Part shown: positions 43,803 through 52,530 of the stretch, piece after piece
How the letters are laid out: each line of letters begins with the position of its first letter
Numbering within the stretch: the first letter of the stretch is position 1
Assembly (NCBI RefSeq): GCF_027490375.1
Contig: NZ_JAIXYH010000027.1
Span: 1 to 54,558 of the forward strand
Direction of reading: 5' to 3'
DNA length: 54,558 bases
From: Flavobacterium sp.
GTDB lineage: Bacteria > Bacteroidota > Bacteroidia > Flavobacteriales > Flavobacteriaceae
The notes under the pieces: generated by a model
What the model saw: the letters and a program-made list of their open reading frames with translations, nothing else
What the model was told of the DNA's origin: nothing
Databases searched by the model: none
Position numbers and translations under genes: made by a program

Positions 43803-44150
43803 ATGGACATTAATGAAATGGACGTAAATTCAGATAATCAAGAAAGAGAACTTGAAGAGCAACTGAAAAAGCTACCAAAAGAAAAATGGAAAATCTGGAG
43901 ATTAATTGCTGTTGGAATCATCATGCCTTTTGTTGGTCCATATATTCCAATGAAAAGAGGAACTTTAGCTGAAAGAATGGGTTATAGTGATGCTGCATTA
44001 TTATTTGGAGCTATTTTATTAGTTGTTATACCTATTGGTTGTTATATGCATTTTCAGAAAATCAATAATCAAATATTTGAAGCTGAATGTGACCTAGATA
44101 ATCTAAAGAGAAGAAATAAACAGAAAATTGAAAACGAAATAAAAGAATAG
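43803..44150 (+). CDS. Cassette 4 ORF: small membrane protein
   Basis: The 115-residue protein has a charged N-terminus (about 1-38, coiled-coil-like NQERELEEQLKKLPKEKW). Two membrane helices follow (about 41-60, LIAVGIIMPFVGPYI, and 75-95, ALLFGAILLVVIPIGCYM). The tail is Lys/Asn-rich and cytoplasmic-looking. No family is recognised. It starts 41 bases after the GTTAGCCGT box at 43754 and ends 12 bases before the matching ACGGCTAAC box at 44162. Confidence 0.7.
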   Translation: MDINEMDVNSDNQERELEEQLKKLPKEKWKIWRLIAVGIIMPFVGPYIPMKRGTLAERMGYSDAALLFGAILLVVIPIGCYMHFQKINNQIFEAECDLDNLKRRNKQKIENEIKE

Positions 44151-44161
44151 AAAAAAACCGA

Positions 44162-44284
44162 ACGGCTAACACACCTAACCGTCGCACAACATCCTTTCTG
44201 TTCAAAAGCGTTGCTTTGCACAGCAAAAACGACATCAAATTAGCCATTTAAAGAAGTTGTTGTATGAAGCTCGTGGTGCGTTAT
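44162..44284 (+). other. attC-like site 4, degenerate
   Basis: The left box ACGGCTAAC (44162-44170) is intact. The candidate right box is GTTAT (44280-44284). Partly paired arms are CACAACATCCTTT and AAAGAAGTTGTTG. The fit is weaker than for sites 1-3. The remainder of 44285-44450 holds another imperfect inverted repeat (GCGTTGTT with AACAACGC) and no gene. Confidence 0.4.
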
Positions 44285-44450
44285 ATTTCGAAAGGCTTAA
44301 AACCCTTCTTTTAAGTCGGTGAATTGCCGTTTTAGAAGAAGCGCGTTGTTTCGCTGTTTTTTTTGATGCAACAACAACGCTCCGCGATCACCAACTACCA
44401 CAAAACACAAAACGCTAACTACATTCATAAAAACAACCGCCAGAATAAAC

Positions 44451-44636
44451 ATGCCATTTGACCCTACAAAATCGGTTGCCATTATTGAGATTATGGAAGA
44501 TTACATTTCAAGAGTTCGACCTGAACCTGAAATTAGGTATCAACTTGACCTTGGTTATGAGATCGTTGGTCAGTCGGTTACTGTCAATGAAATTAGTGCT
44601 GCTTAGGATAATCCAAATGAAATGCGAATGTTTTAA
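44451..44636 (+). pseudogene. Broken DUF3024-like gene
   Basis: The frame reads MPFDPTKSVAIIEIMEDYI, then RPEPEIRYQLDLGYEIVGQS, then VTVNEISAA and a TAG at 44604. In-frame translation resumes as DNPNEMRMF before a second stop at 44634. DUF3024 proteins, as I remember them, have EIRP-x-W-DNP at this point, so the TAG appears to replace a Trp codon. The remaining C-terminal half of the domain is missing. It lies after the last cassette site and looks like a decaying accessory gene. Confidence 0.6.
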
Positions 44637-44671
44637 AGGCTAATCAAAAGGCTTTTTTTTAAATTTGACTA

Positions 44672-45109
44672 ATGAATAAGAACCACATCACAGCTGACAA
44701 CATTAAAGAAATTGCGGAGAATCTTGATTGCGGCTTGCGCGCGTTTATTCACAAGACAAGCGGGCAATTACTTTTTGTACCGGACGAGGATAGTTTCGGA
44801 GATATTGACGTTGACGCATGGGGCGATGAAAATGAAGAACTAGAGAATAACCCTGAAGACTACCACGAAATTGAAAAATGGAGCTCACGCGAAGCGTTTC
44901 AAGTGATGCGCAAATTTGCCGAGCAAGTTCCAGACAGTAATCTACAAACTCGCCTATTCGATGCGTTGGATAAAAATAAACCTTTTAGAGCATTTGGATA
45001 TGTCATAGACAACTCCGAATACAGGCAGAAGTGGTTCGAATTCCAAAACAAATCGCAACAGGAATTTGTGGCAAGCGAGTTAAACCGAATATTCTCAGCA
45101 GACGAATAA
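44672..45109 (+). CDS. UPF0158-family protein
   Basis: The 145-residue acidic protein matches the UPF0158 pattern. It has IAENLDCGLRAFIHKTSGQLLFVPDEDS, an acidic stretch (GDENEELENNPEDYHEIEKW), SREAFQVMRKFAEQVPDSNLQTRLFDALDKNKPFRAFGYVID and the end RQKWFEFQN. Function is unknown; members are often solitary or near toxin-like genes. It follows the DUF3024 remnant and lies outside the clean cassette boundaries, with no flanking CTAAC box. Confidence 0.75.
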   Translation: MNKNHITADNIKEIAENLDCGLRAFIHKTSGQLLFVPDEDSFGDIDVDAWGDENEELENNPEDYHEIEKWSSREAFQVMRKFAEQVPDSNLQTRLFDALDKNKPFRAFGYVIDNSEYRQKWFEFQNKSQQEFVASELNRIFSADE

Positions 45110-45165
45110 AAAGAGTTGCAGCATCTAAAATAACTTCGGTTTGACAATTTAGGGCGGAAGAGTTA

Positions 45166-45489
45166 TCATAAAATTTCATCACGGACAGGAAGAAAGCCTT
45201 TTTCACCCAATGATTTTATAACACTTCTTAGCAGATAACTGTTGTCAAATTTCAAAACATACTTTCGTGTGCCTTCTTTTTCTGGTACGAGCATTTTTTT
45301 ATCAATTAATTTTCTGATTTGCCTCGACACTTCCGCGTCAGCCTTGCCGCCAAAAAATTCTTTGACATCAGCTGCTTGGATAACTTGCACATCAACAGCT
45401 TTTTTCAAAATCTTTGATTCTAAATTAGTAATGTATTTTCTTTCTAAAGAATGACCAATTACAAAATCAAGAATTAACAGCGCGACCAC
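45166..45489 (-). pseudogene. C-terminal fragment resembling a Fic-family protein
   Basis: The 107-codon frame has only a GTG start and begins in mid-domain (LDFVIGHSLERKYITNLESKILKKA). A winged-helix-like segment follows (DVKEFFGGKADAEVSRQIRKLIDKKMLVPEKEG, KYVLKFDNSYLLRSVIKSLGEKGFLP). This resembles the C-terminal region of some Fic AMP-transferases as I recall them. The catalytic HxFx(D/E)GNGR motif is absent and no upstream frame supplies it. It is therefore probably a truncated gene. A self-contained small wHTH protein is the alternative. Confidence 0.45.
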
Positions 45490-45689
45490 TTATGTAATTG
45501 TTTATCAATATATTGCGTATGTGTTGTGTGTTCAAACAATTAACAATCAGTAAATCAACATTTGAATTCTCTCTCTTACATAATTGTACTACTCTCTTAC
45601 GGATAATAATTGAAGAAAGTTCGAACGAAAAGTATCCCATTAACCAAAACTCATAACCAAATCTCAACCACTTATTTTAGATGCACTTT
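45490..45689. other. Gene-free spacer
   Basis: The sequence is AT-rich with no supportable gene. A minus-strand open frame (45467-45667) has poor composition and overlaps the Fic-like fragment in another frame. The spacer runs into a GGGCGT-family repeat on the opposite strand. Confidence 0.5.
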
Positions 45690-45831
45690 CCCCGCGTTAG
45701 GGGTTGCAGCGGAGATCTTATTTTTTGATCCGCTTCGCGGACAGAAAATACCCCGATGGCTATCGGGGGGAGCGAAAAACCCGACGGCGCCTGATTTGTT
45801 TCTTTGGCACTGAGGAGCCGGAACGCCCAAA
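45690..45831 (-). repeat. GGGCGT/CTAACGC repeat family, copy 4
   Basis: Read on the minus strand it has TTTGGGCGTTCCGGCTCC and GGCGCCGTCGGGTTTTTCGC. A hairpin (CCCCGATAG..CATCGGGG) and a second hairpin (TCCGCGAAGCGGA) follow. It closes with CTCCGCTGCAACCCC and TAACGCGGGG. It has the clearest ends of the family. From 45832 to 45992 there is AT-rich spacer upstream of the DUF1304 gene. Confidence 0.8.
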
Positions 45832-45992
45832 TAAAAAAAATTATCTTAGTTTCTAGATGCGCGAAGCAATTAATTGTTTTAGAATTAAATACAGATATTT
45901 GACTACATTCAAAAGTTGCTTTTTCAGCTTGATTGCCAAATAATTTTAACACATTTGCGTTTGTCAAATAGGAAACTACTAGAGATTAAAAA

Positions 45993-46358
45993 ATGAACAT
46001 AATTACAAAAATCTTAATCGGAATAATTGCTCTTGAACATTTGTATATCCTTTATTTTGAAATGTTTGCATGGGAAACCATCGGTAAGAGAACGTTTAGG
46101 TCGTTGCCCGGAGATTTATTTAAGCCTACCAAAGCATTAGCAGCAAATCAGGGCTTGTACAACGGATTTTTGTCGGCCGGATTACTGTGGTCGATACTAA
46201 TCTCGGATACAGTTTGGTCGAAAAACATAGCGCTCTTTTTCTTAATTTGTGTGTCGGTTGCCGGTATTTACGGCGCATTCAGTGCCAGTAGAAAAATCTT
46301 TTTTGTTCAGGCATTACCGGCCATAGTCGCAATTTTATGTTTGTTGCTCTTAAATTAG
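45993..46358 (+). CDS. DUF1304 membrane protein
   Basis: The 121-residue protein has four membrane helices (about 3-22, 51-70, 76-94, 100-119). The family motif EMFAWETIGKRTF follows helix 1, and NQGLYNGFLSAGLLW opens helix 2. DUF1304 proteins are small inner-membrane proteins of unknown function. It stands alone between the accessory region and convergent recG, and marks the return to neighbour-like base composition. Confidence 0.88.
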   Translation: MNIITKILIGIIALEHLYILYFEMFAWETIGKRTFRSLPGDLFKPTKALAANQGLYNGFLSAGLLWSILISDTVWSKNIALFFLICVSVAGIYGAFSASRKIFFVQALPAIVAILCLLLLN

Positions 46359-46566
46359 TGACGTTCGATCGACGATTTTTTTTGTTACATCGCTTGAAAT
46401 GAATTTTTTACAGTATTTCTAGGAAATTCTCGTTTGCTCTTTTAACGTTAACATACCTCATAAACCAACGTTAACTATTTAAATAAAAAAACAGAAATTC
46501 TTGTAATTGATTTCAAATCTGTTTTATTGAATATCAGGCAGTAAAAAGCGACATTAAATCCCGCCG

Positions 46567-48675
46567 CTACGAAATAAAATTCCACAGGTTTTTATCCTGC
46601 ATTAGTCGGCCTAAATGTTGACGCGTGCTTTCGTGTTCCGGCAAAACCAATCCCGGATCGGTTTGGAGTAGGCGCGTGGCAAAAATGCGTGCCTGTTGTA
46701 ATACCGCTTTATCTTTAACTAAATCGGCTATTTTTAAGGCCAAGACACCACTTTGCTGCGTGCCCATTAAATCGCCCGGACCACGCAATTCCAAATCAAC
46801 TTCCGCAATTTCAAAGCCGTCGTTGGTGCGAACCATCGTTTCCATACGCTTTTTGGCTTCTTTCGACAACTTATTGCCGGTCATCAGAATACAGAAACTC
46901 TGTTCGGCACCGCGACCCACACGTCCGCGTAATTGATGCAATTGTGAGAGTCCGAATCGCTCGGCATTTTCGATAACCATTACGCTGGCATTCGGTACAT
47001 TAACACCAACTTCAATCACCGTGGTGGCAACCATAATTTGGGTTTGCTTTTCGATAAAGCGCTTCATTTCAAAGTCTTTTTCGGCGGGTTTCATTTGTCC
47101 GTGCACAATCGAAATGGCGTAATCCGGCAACGGAAACTCCCGACTCAGCGTATCAACTCCTTCCATCAAATCTTTTAAATCGAGTTTTTCCGATTCGCGA
47201 ATCAACGGATACACTACGTAAATCTGCCGTCCTTTCGCAATTTCGCTACGCATGAAATGGTACAAATTGCCTCGTGCCGACTCAAATTTATGCAGCGTTT
47301 GGATGGGTTTTCTTCCGGGCGGCAGTTCATCGATTACCGAAACGTCGAGATCGCCGTAAAGCGACATCGCCAAAGTGCGCGGAATAGGAGTGGCGGTCAT
47401 TACCAAAACATGTGGCGGAACAACGCTTTTCTGCCACAGTTTTGAACGTTGTGCCACGCCAAATCGGTGTTGCTCGTCGATTATCGCCAACCCCAACTGT
47501 TTGAACTGTACCGTATCTTCGATAAGTGCATGCGTGCCAATGAGCATATCCAACGAACCGTCGAGCAGCATCTCGTGAATTTCCTGGCGCTGCGCTTTTT
47601 TGGTCGAGCCGGTTAACAGCCGTATATTCAAGCCTGCAGGTTTCGCCAATTCGGTTAAACCAGAAAAATGCTGATTTGCTAGAATTTCGGTTGGCGCCAT
47701 CAAGCACGATTGAAAGCCGTTGTCTTTGGCTAAAATCATGCACAACAAAGCCACTATGGTTTTTCCGCTGCCTACATCGCCTTGCAACAGTCGGTTCATT
47801 TGCGCACCTGTTGCCATGTCTTTGCGAATTTCTTTAACCACACGTTTTTGCGCATTCGTTAACTCAAAGGGCAAATGATTGTGGTAAAACGTATTGAAAT
47901 TTTCACCAACCGAATTAAAAACGTAACCCTTAATACGTTGTTTTTGGACTATATTTTTCGTGATAAGCTGCAATTGAACAAAGAAAAGCTCTTCGAATTT
48001 CAATCGACTTTCAGCTTTCGTTAATTGATCGGGCGACTTTGGAAAGTGCATCGCAACCATCGCTTCGCTTTTCGAAACCAATCGCAATTCTTTTCGAATT
48101 TCCAGCGGCAAATTCTCTTCAAACGGTTGGTTTGCCATTGAAAAGGCATGTTCTAAAGCTTTGGAAAAAATCCGATTGCTGATGCCGCGGTTGTTCAATT
48201 TTTCGGTACTCGGATATACAGCTTGCAAGCCCGATTTTAAACCTATTTTGTGTTCTTCCAACGATTCGATTTCGGGATGCGGCATCGAATACGTATTGTT
48301 GAAATATTGCAAGCGTCCGAAAATTACCATTGGTTTTCCGGGAATTAGCTTTTCAATGAGGTACTTATATCCTTGAAACCAAACCAATTCCATAACGCCT
48401 GTTGCATCGGCAAACGTGGCTACCAAGCGTTTTCTGTTTTTTCCAAACGGAACTTCTTTTATACTGGTAATTTGACCAATAATTTGTACTTCGGCAAGCG
48501 ATTGTTGTAGCTCGTTAATCTTGTAATAACGCGTGCGATCGAGGTAGCGGTTCGGAAAAAAATACAATAAATCTTGAACCGTTGCTATTCCCAATTCTTG
48601 ACGAATAACAACAGCGCGCTGTGGGCCAACGCCTTTTAGAAACTCGATGGATAATTGTAGTAAATCGGCTTGCAT
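46567..48675 (-). CDS. recG: ATP-dependent DNA helicase RecG
   Basis: The 702-residue SF2 helicase has an N-terminal wedge/OB domain (about 1-250, with FLKGVGPQRAVVIRQELGI and RTRYYKINEL). Walker A QGDVGSGKTIVALL and DEQH-type box IIDEQHRFGV follow. Motif III VMTATPIPRTLAM and motif VI QLRGRVGRG come next. The C-terminal DPGL segment is typical. It remodels stalled forks and Holliday junctions. I chose the ATG at 48675 (MQADLLQLSIEFLKGVG) because the 24-codon upstream extension overlaps the intergenic promoter region shared with the divergent peptidase. Confidence 0.95.
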   Translation of the reverse strand: MQADLLQLSIEFLKGVGPQRAVVIRQELGIATVQDLLYFFPNRYLDRTRYYKINELQQSLAEVQIIGQITSIKEVPFGKNRKRLVATFADATGVMELVWFQGYKYLIEKLIPGKPMVIFGRLQYFNNTYSMPHPEIESLEEHKIGLKSGLQAVYPSTEKLNNRGISNRIFSKALEHAFSMANQPFEENLPLEIRKELRLVSKSEAMVAMHFPKSPDQLTKAESRLKFEELFFVQLQLITKNIVQKQRIKGYVFNSVGENFNTFYHNHLPFELTNAQKRVVKEIRKDMATGAQMNRLLQGDVGSGKTIVALLCMILAKDNGFQSCLMAPTEILANQHFSGLTELAKPAGLNIRLLTGSTKKAQRQEIHEMLLDGSLDMLIGTHALIEDTVQFKQLGLAIIDEQHRFGVAQRSKLWQKSVVPPHVLVMTATPIPRTLAMSLYGDLDVSVIDELPPGRKPIQTLHKFESARGNLYHFMRSEIAKGRQIYVVYPLIRESEKLDLKDLMEGVDTLSREFPLPDYAISIVHGQMKPAEKDFEMKRFIEKQTQIMVATTVIEVGVNVPNASVMVIENAERFGLSQLHQLRGRVGRGAEQSFCILMTGNKLSKEAKKRMETMVRTNDGFEIAEVDLELRGPGDLMGTQQSGVLALKIADLVKDKAVLQQARIFATRLLQTDPGLVLPEHESTRQHLGRLMQDKNLWNFIS

Positions 48676-48747
48676 CAAAAGCGAAGATATATTTTTTCGC
48701 TTGTACTCGGATGCGGTTTTTCCGTAATATTTTTCGAACTTTCCCAC

Positions 48748-50829
48748 ATGAAAAAGTTGCTAATTTTCCTTGTGCTGAGTTGTTTTAGTTTTTCTGCGAA
48801 AGCGCAATCGCAAATCGATTTCCTTTCCGCAAAAGCCACACTGCAATTCGACTTTGAAAAACAATCGGTTTTTGGTTCGGTTTCCTATAAAATTAAGGTT
48901 TTAAAACCTATGGATACCTTGAAAATTGACGCCAAATCGATGCAGTTTTCCGATGTGCTCCTGAACAAGAAAGTTGCCGTATTCCAAAGCTCCAAAAAAG
49001 CACTTCTCTTACCTGGAACATTCAAACCTGGTACGTATCATTTACAATTCAATTATTCGGCAACGCCGCGTCAGGCTCTGTACTTCACGAATATCAATAA
49101 TCAGCAGCAAATTTTCTCTCAAGGACAAGGGAAATATACGAGTCACTGGTTTCCAAGTCCAGACGACCAACGGGATAAACTCACGTTCGACGTTTCGTTC
49201 ATCTGCGAAAGCGGAAAAACAGTTATTAGCAACGGCGCACTAAAATCGAAAACCAATGTAGCTGGAAAAACGCAATGGAATTACGGTTTTAAAAAACCAA
49301 TTAGCGCCTATTTATTTGCGGTTGCTGTGGGCGATTTTGCTAAAATAGACGTACCTGCCATTAACAAAACGAAACGCGAGCTTTATGTAAAAAGTAGCGA
49401 AACTCATTTAGCGGAAAGTACGTACCAACATCATAGCGAGATATTTACGTTTTTGGAGCGGAAAATAGGTTTGCCGTATCCTTGGGAAATTTACCGACAA
49501 GTTCCGTTAGAAGATTTCTTGTATGCGGGTATGGAAAACAATACGTGTACGTTTTTTGCACAAGATTATGTAACCGATGCTGTTGGCGCGCACGACAAAC
49601 CGTATGCCAATGTGCATGCTCACGAATTGGCGCATCATTGGTTTGGCAATTTGGTTACTGCCGAAAATCCGGAAGATCACTGGCTTTACGAAGCATTTGC
49701 TACGTATTACGCCCTGTTGGCAGAGCGCGAATTGTTTGGCGATACGTACTTTTCGTTTGCTTTGTTAGAATCGGCGCGCGATATAGCTGCATTTCACAAA
49801 AAGAAACCGGAAGCTGTAGTGAGTACAGGAGCTAGTTCGCTAACGTATTATCAAAAAGGCGCTTGGTGTTTGTTCTATTTGAATCGGCTTTTGGGTGATG
49901 AAACGTTTGATAAGATTGTGAATGCGTATTTAAAAACCTATGCATACAAGACGGCAACAACTGCAAATTTCTTGGATTTGGTTAAGAAGAATTCGAAAAT
50001 CGATGTTTTAAATTTCGAGAAGAACTGGTTGCGTAATCCGAATTTCGATACAGCCGAAGCATTGAATACGCTCAAGAAATTTAGTCCAGACATTCGTCAA
50101 TATTTGGAAACTTCGGCCATCGTTAACGGAAAAGATATTTCAACTGAAGCTTTACGTAATGTGTATAAGTCGTCAAATATCAGTGAAATACGTAGAGAAG
50201 TTTTACTGCAAGCCGACAAGCTAAATGAAACAGATCGTTACGAGTTAATCAAGCTAGGTATTGTGGATATCGATTGGGAAAATAGGCAATTGGCTTTGGC
50301 TTTAACGGATTCGATTGCGAAAGGCGATTGCGCTTTATTTGCAAAAACTTTGGCTGATTCGTCGTACGTAACGAGAGAAATTGCTTTGAAGAAATTATAC
50401 CTGTATTGTCCGGAGCAGCGAATGGCGTATTTGGATGCTTTGAAAGATCAAAACGGTTTGCACGATTACAACGTTCGCATTTTTTGGCTGACATTGGCTT
50501 TGAAGTCGAAGTCGGGCAGTAGTGAAATGCAGCTTAAATATTACGACGAGTTGTTGCGTTACGCGGGCGAAGATCAGCCAACCGAACGCCGACAAAACGC
50601 ATTTACGGCGCTCTTCTTTTTAGATGCGTCGGATAAGGCAACATTGCGTTTATTGCCTACAGGTTTGTCGAATCATCGTTGGCAGTTTGTAAAGTTTTGT
50701 CGAGATAAGATTCGCGAATTGCTGCAGCAAGAAAAATACAGGCTGTTTTTCGAGTCGGAATTACCAAATTATAGTCCGCGTGTAAGCGCTGAGCTCAAGC
50801 GATTGTTGGAGGAGAAGAAGACAAATTAA
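48748..50829 (+). CDS. M1-family aminopeptidase, exported
   Basis: The 693-residue protein has a signal peptide (about 1-20, MKKLLIFLVLSCFSFSAKAQ). A gluzincin catalytic domain has YAGMENNT (the GxMEN exopeptidase motif) and H292-ELA-H296-W with third ligand E315 (18 residues between). The C-terminal 200 residues are helical (ARM/HEAT-like). It should trim N-terminal residues from peptides in the periplasm. The start at 48748 is preferred because it places the signal peptide at the N-terminus; the longer frame overlaps recG. Confidence 0.93.
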   Translation: MKKLLIFLVLSCFSFSAKAQSQIDFLSAKATLQFDFEKQSVFGSVSYKIKVLKPMDTLKIDAKSMQFSDVLLNKKVAVFQSSKKALLLPGTFKPGTYHLQFNYSATPRQALYFTNINNQQQIFSQGQGKYTSHWFPSPDDQRDKLTFDVSFICESGKTVISNGALKSKTNVAGKTQWNYGFKKPISAYLFAVAVGDFAKIDVPAINKTKRELYVKSSETHLAESTYQHHSEIFTFLERKIGLPYPWEIYRQVPLEDFLYAGMENNTCTFFAQDYVTDAVGAHDKPYANVHAHELAHHWFGNLVTAENPEDHWLYEAFATYYALLAERELFGDTYFSFALLESARDIAAFHKKKPEAVVSTGASSLTYYQKGAWCLFYLNRLLGDETFDKIVNAYLKTYAYKTATTANFLDLVKKNSKIDVLNFEKNWLRNPNFDTAEALNTLKKFSPDIRQYLETSAIVNGKDISTEALRNVYKSSNISEIRREVLLQADKLNETDRYELIKLGIVDIDWENRQLALALTDSIAKGDCALFAKTLADSSYVTREIALKKLYLYCPEQRMAYLDALKDQNGLHDYNVRIFWLTLALKSKSGSSEMQLKYYDELLRYAGEDQPTERRQNAFTALFFLDASDKATLRLLPTGLSNHRWQFVKFCRDKIRELLQQEKYRLFFESELPNYSPRVSAELKRLLEEKKTN

Positions 50830-50851
50830 ATTGCTTGTTTGTACAAATTAG

Positions 50852-51466
50852 CTAATTCACCTTCAAAAACTCATATCCACCTTTTTCAGCGCCCCAAACT
50901 TGCTTTCCAGCGGCGTCAAATCCTTGGTCCCAAGACAAAATACTGTTTTTAGTTACGGTAACTTTTGATGTTGCATACGAGGCGCCGCGCAGTTCACTTG
51001 GGCACGATTTTTCGCCAGTGGATCCGCGAAAGGTATTCTTCGAAACGCGTTCTAACACTACTTCGCAACCGCTTTTTAACTCTAAATCGGCTTCACTTAA
51101 CGCATCAAAAAGAGTCGGATCTGTATATTTTCCAATCCACGCTTTTTCGTCTTTCAAAGTGTAAATTTCACTTACAATCTTCCCATCGGGGCGTTCCGAG
51201 AGTTTATAAATTCGAACGCGATACGGTTTGTCTTGTTTTGAAGCCATGGCTTGTTCTACATACAAAAAAGCGCCCTTCGATTTCCAAATAGGCGTCATGC
51301 GTAGTGAAATATTGAAATACGTACTGTCTTTTTTCGACTGTAATTCAGAAGTATAATGTCCTTGCATGATTTCCACCAAGTTTTTAAATGCTTTCGAAGG
51401 CTTTTGGCTTTGCGCGGAAAGGAAACCACTACTCAATAAAACAAGGAATACCAATACTCTTTTCAT
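50852..51466 (-). CDS. CpcT/CpeT-like exported protein
   Basis: The 204-residue protein has a signal peptide (about 1-19, FLSAQ). The rest resembles CpcT/CpeT chromophore-lyase-fold proteins: IWKSKGAFLYVEQAM, YRVRIYKLSER, KSGCEVVLERVSKNTFRGST and WDQGFDAAGKQVWGAEKGGYEF. This barrel attaches bilins in cyanobacteria. In non-photosynthetic Bacteroidota the role is unknown and lipocalin-like binding is possible. It stands alone between convergent and divergent neighbours. Confidence 0.8.
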   Translation of the reverse strand: MKRVLVFLVLLSSGFLSAQSQKPSKAFKNLVEIMQGHYTSELQSKKDSTYFNISLRMTPIWKSKGAFLYVEQAMASKQDKPYRVRIYKLSERPDGKIVSEIYTLKDEKAWIGKYTDPTLFDALSEADLELKSGCEVVLERVSKNTFRGSTGEKSCPSELRGASYATSKVTVTKNSILSWDQGFDAAGKQVWGAEKGGYEFLKVN

Positions 51467-51584
51467 AATCTAGAAATTTTGCCAAAGATAAGCAGAGGAA
51501 ATAATTCTGAAAGATAAATTGATCGTAACAAAACACAATTGCATTTTTACTTTGTAAGTTTGTAGCAACTAACTTTTCCTGTAC

Positions 51585-52529
51585 ATGAAACATTGGATCG
51601 AAGCAGCACGAGTACGAACTTTACCGCTGTCTGTTTCCGGAATAATCCTAGGAAGCTTTTACGCCATTTCACACGCAACGTTTAATTGGTGGATTGTAAC
51701 TTTTGCTCTTACAACTACCTTAGGTTTACAAATCCTGTCAAACTTTGCCAACGATTACGGCGACGGTGTAAAAGGCACCGACAATCAAGACAGAATCGGA
51801 CCTCAACGCGCCATTCAAAGTGGTGTTATTTCGCCAGCGGAGATGAAACGCGCCATGGTAATTACATCTGTTCTTACTTTTTTCTCTGCCGTAACGCTAA
51901 TTTATTTTTCGTTTAAAGATCGCTACCTCTGGTTTAGTCTCGTGTTTTTGATCTTAGGCGGACTAGCCATCGCATCAGCTATTCGTTACACTGTTGGTTC
52001 ATCAGCCTACGGATATCGCGGTCTGGGCGATGTTTTTGTCTTCATTTTTTTCGGCTGGGTGAGTACAATTGGTATTCATTTTATGTTTGTGAAAGAACTC
52101 GACGCCCAACTTTTCCTGCCGGCAACCGCCATAGGTTTTTTAAGCGTTGCCGTTTTAAATCTCAACAACTTACGCGATCAAATTTCTGATGCAGCGGCCG
52201 GTAAACGAACTTTAATTGTAAAACTTGGTGCTAGTTTCGGACGTAAGTATCACTATTTTCTAGTTTTATCGTCGCTAATTCTCGTTTTAGTATTTGCATA
52301 TTTACAAGAGTTTCAAGTAGATCAGTACTTGTTTTTACTCGCCTACATTCCACTGCTTTTACATTTAAAACGATTCTCAGCCATTTCAAAACCAGCCGAT
52401 TACGATCCGGAGCTAAAAAAAGTAGCTCTATCCACATTTGCACTTTCAGTTTTATTGGCACTCTCGCTAATTTTCTTCTTCCAAGACATCTTTATTCAAA
52501 TCTTTAAATCTATTTCAAACGCTTTATAA
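51585..52529 (+). CDS. menA: 1,4-dihydroxy-2-naphthoate polyprenyltransferase
   Basis: This 314-residue UbiA-superfamily membrane enzyme has about eight helices. The first aspartate-rich motif is ILSNFANDYGDGVKGTDNQD and the second is LNLNNLRDQISDAAAGKRT. It joins DHNA to a polyprenyl chain in menaquinone synthesis. The N-terminus WIEAARVRTLPLSVSGIILG is typical for MenA. It lies one base before the UPF0173 hydrolase gene, so the two are co-transcribed. Confidence 0.93.
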   Translation: MKHWIEAARVRTLPLSVSGIILGSFYAISHATFNWWIVTFALTTTLGLQILSNFANDYGDGVKGTDNQDRIGPQRAIQSGVISPAEMKRAMVITSVLTFFSAVTLIYFSFKDRYLWFSLVFLILGGLAIASAIRYTVGSSAYGYRGLGDVFVFIFFGWVSTIGIHFMFVKELDAQLFLPATAIGFLSVAVLNLNNLRDQISDAAAGKRTLIVKLGASFGRKYHYFLVLSSLILVLVFAYLQEFQVDQYLFLLAYIPLLLHLKRFSAISKPADYDPELKKVALSTFALSVLLALSLIFFFQDIFIQIFKSISNAL

Positions 52530-52530
52530 T

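Larger units (their letters stand above)
41003..44284 (+). mobile_element. Integron-like gene cassette array without an integrase (CALIN-like)
   Basis: Four same-strand ORFs alternate with 119-140 bp palindromic sites. Each cassette starts with a GTTAG box (41003, 41851 as ATTAG, 42647, 43754) and ends with a CTAAC box (41750, 42525, 43635, 44170). The bases beyond the box are complementary within a cassette but differ between cassettes: GTTAGCGGTA with TACCGCTAAC, GTTAGTG with CACTAAC, GTTAGCCGT with ACGGCTAAC. Start codons follow the 5' box closely. The inner site arms are shared, of the form TTTTGCRAA..GCGGG paired with CCCGC..TTCGCAA. No tyrosine recombinase is present in the window. The core departs from the classical GTTRRRY at position 6. 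Confidence 0.75.

Noticed and set aside
41003..44284. A classical complete integron
   Set aside because: No tyrosine recombinase gene or recognisable attI lies in the window, and the core box differs from GTTRRRY. Only an integrase-less array is claimed.
45490..45667. N-terminal part of the Fic-like gene
   Set aside because: The upstream minus-strand frame is different, lacks the Fic catalytic motif and has poor composition.
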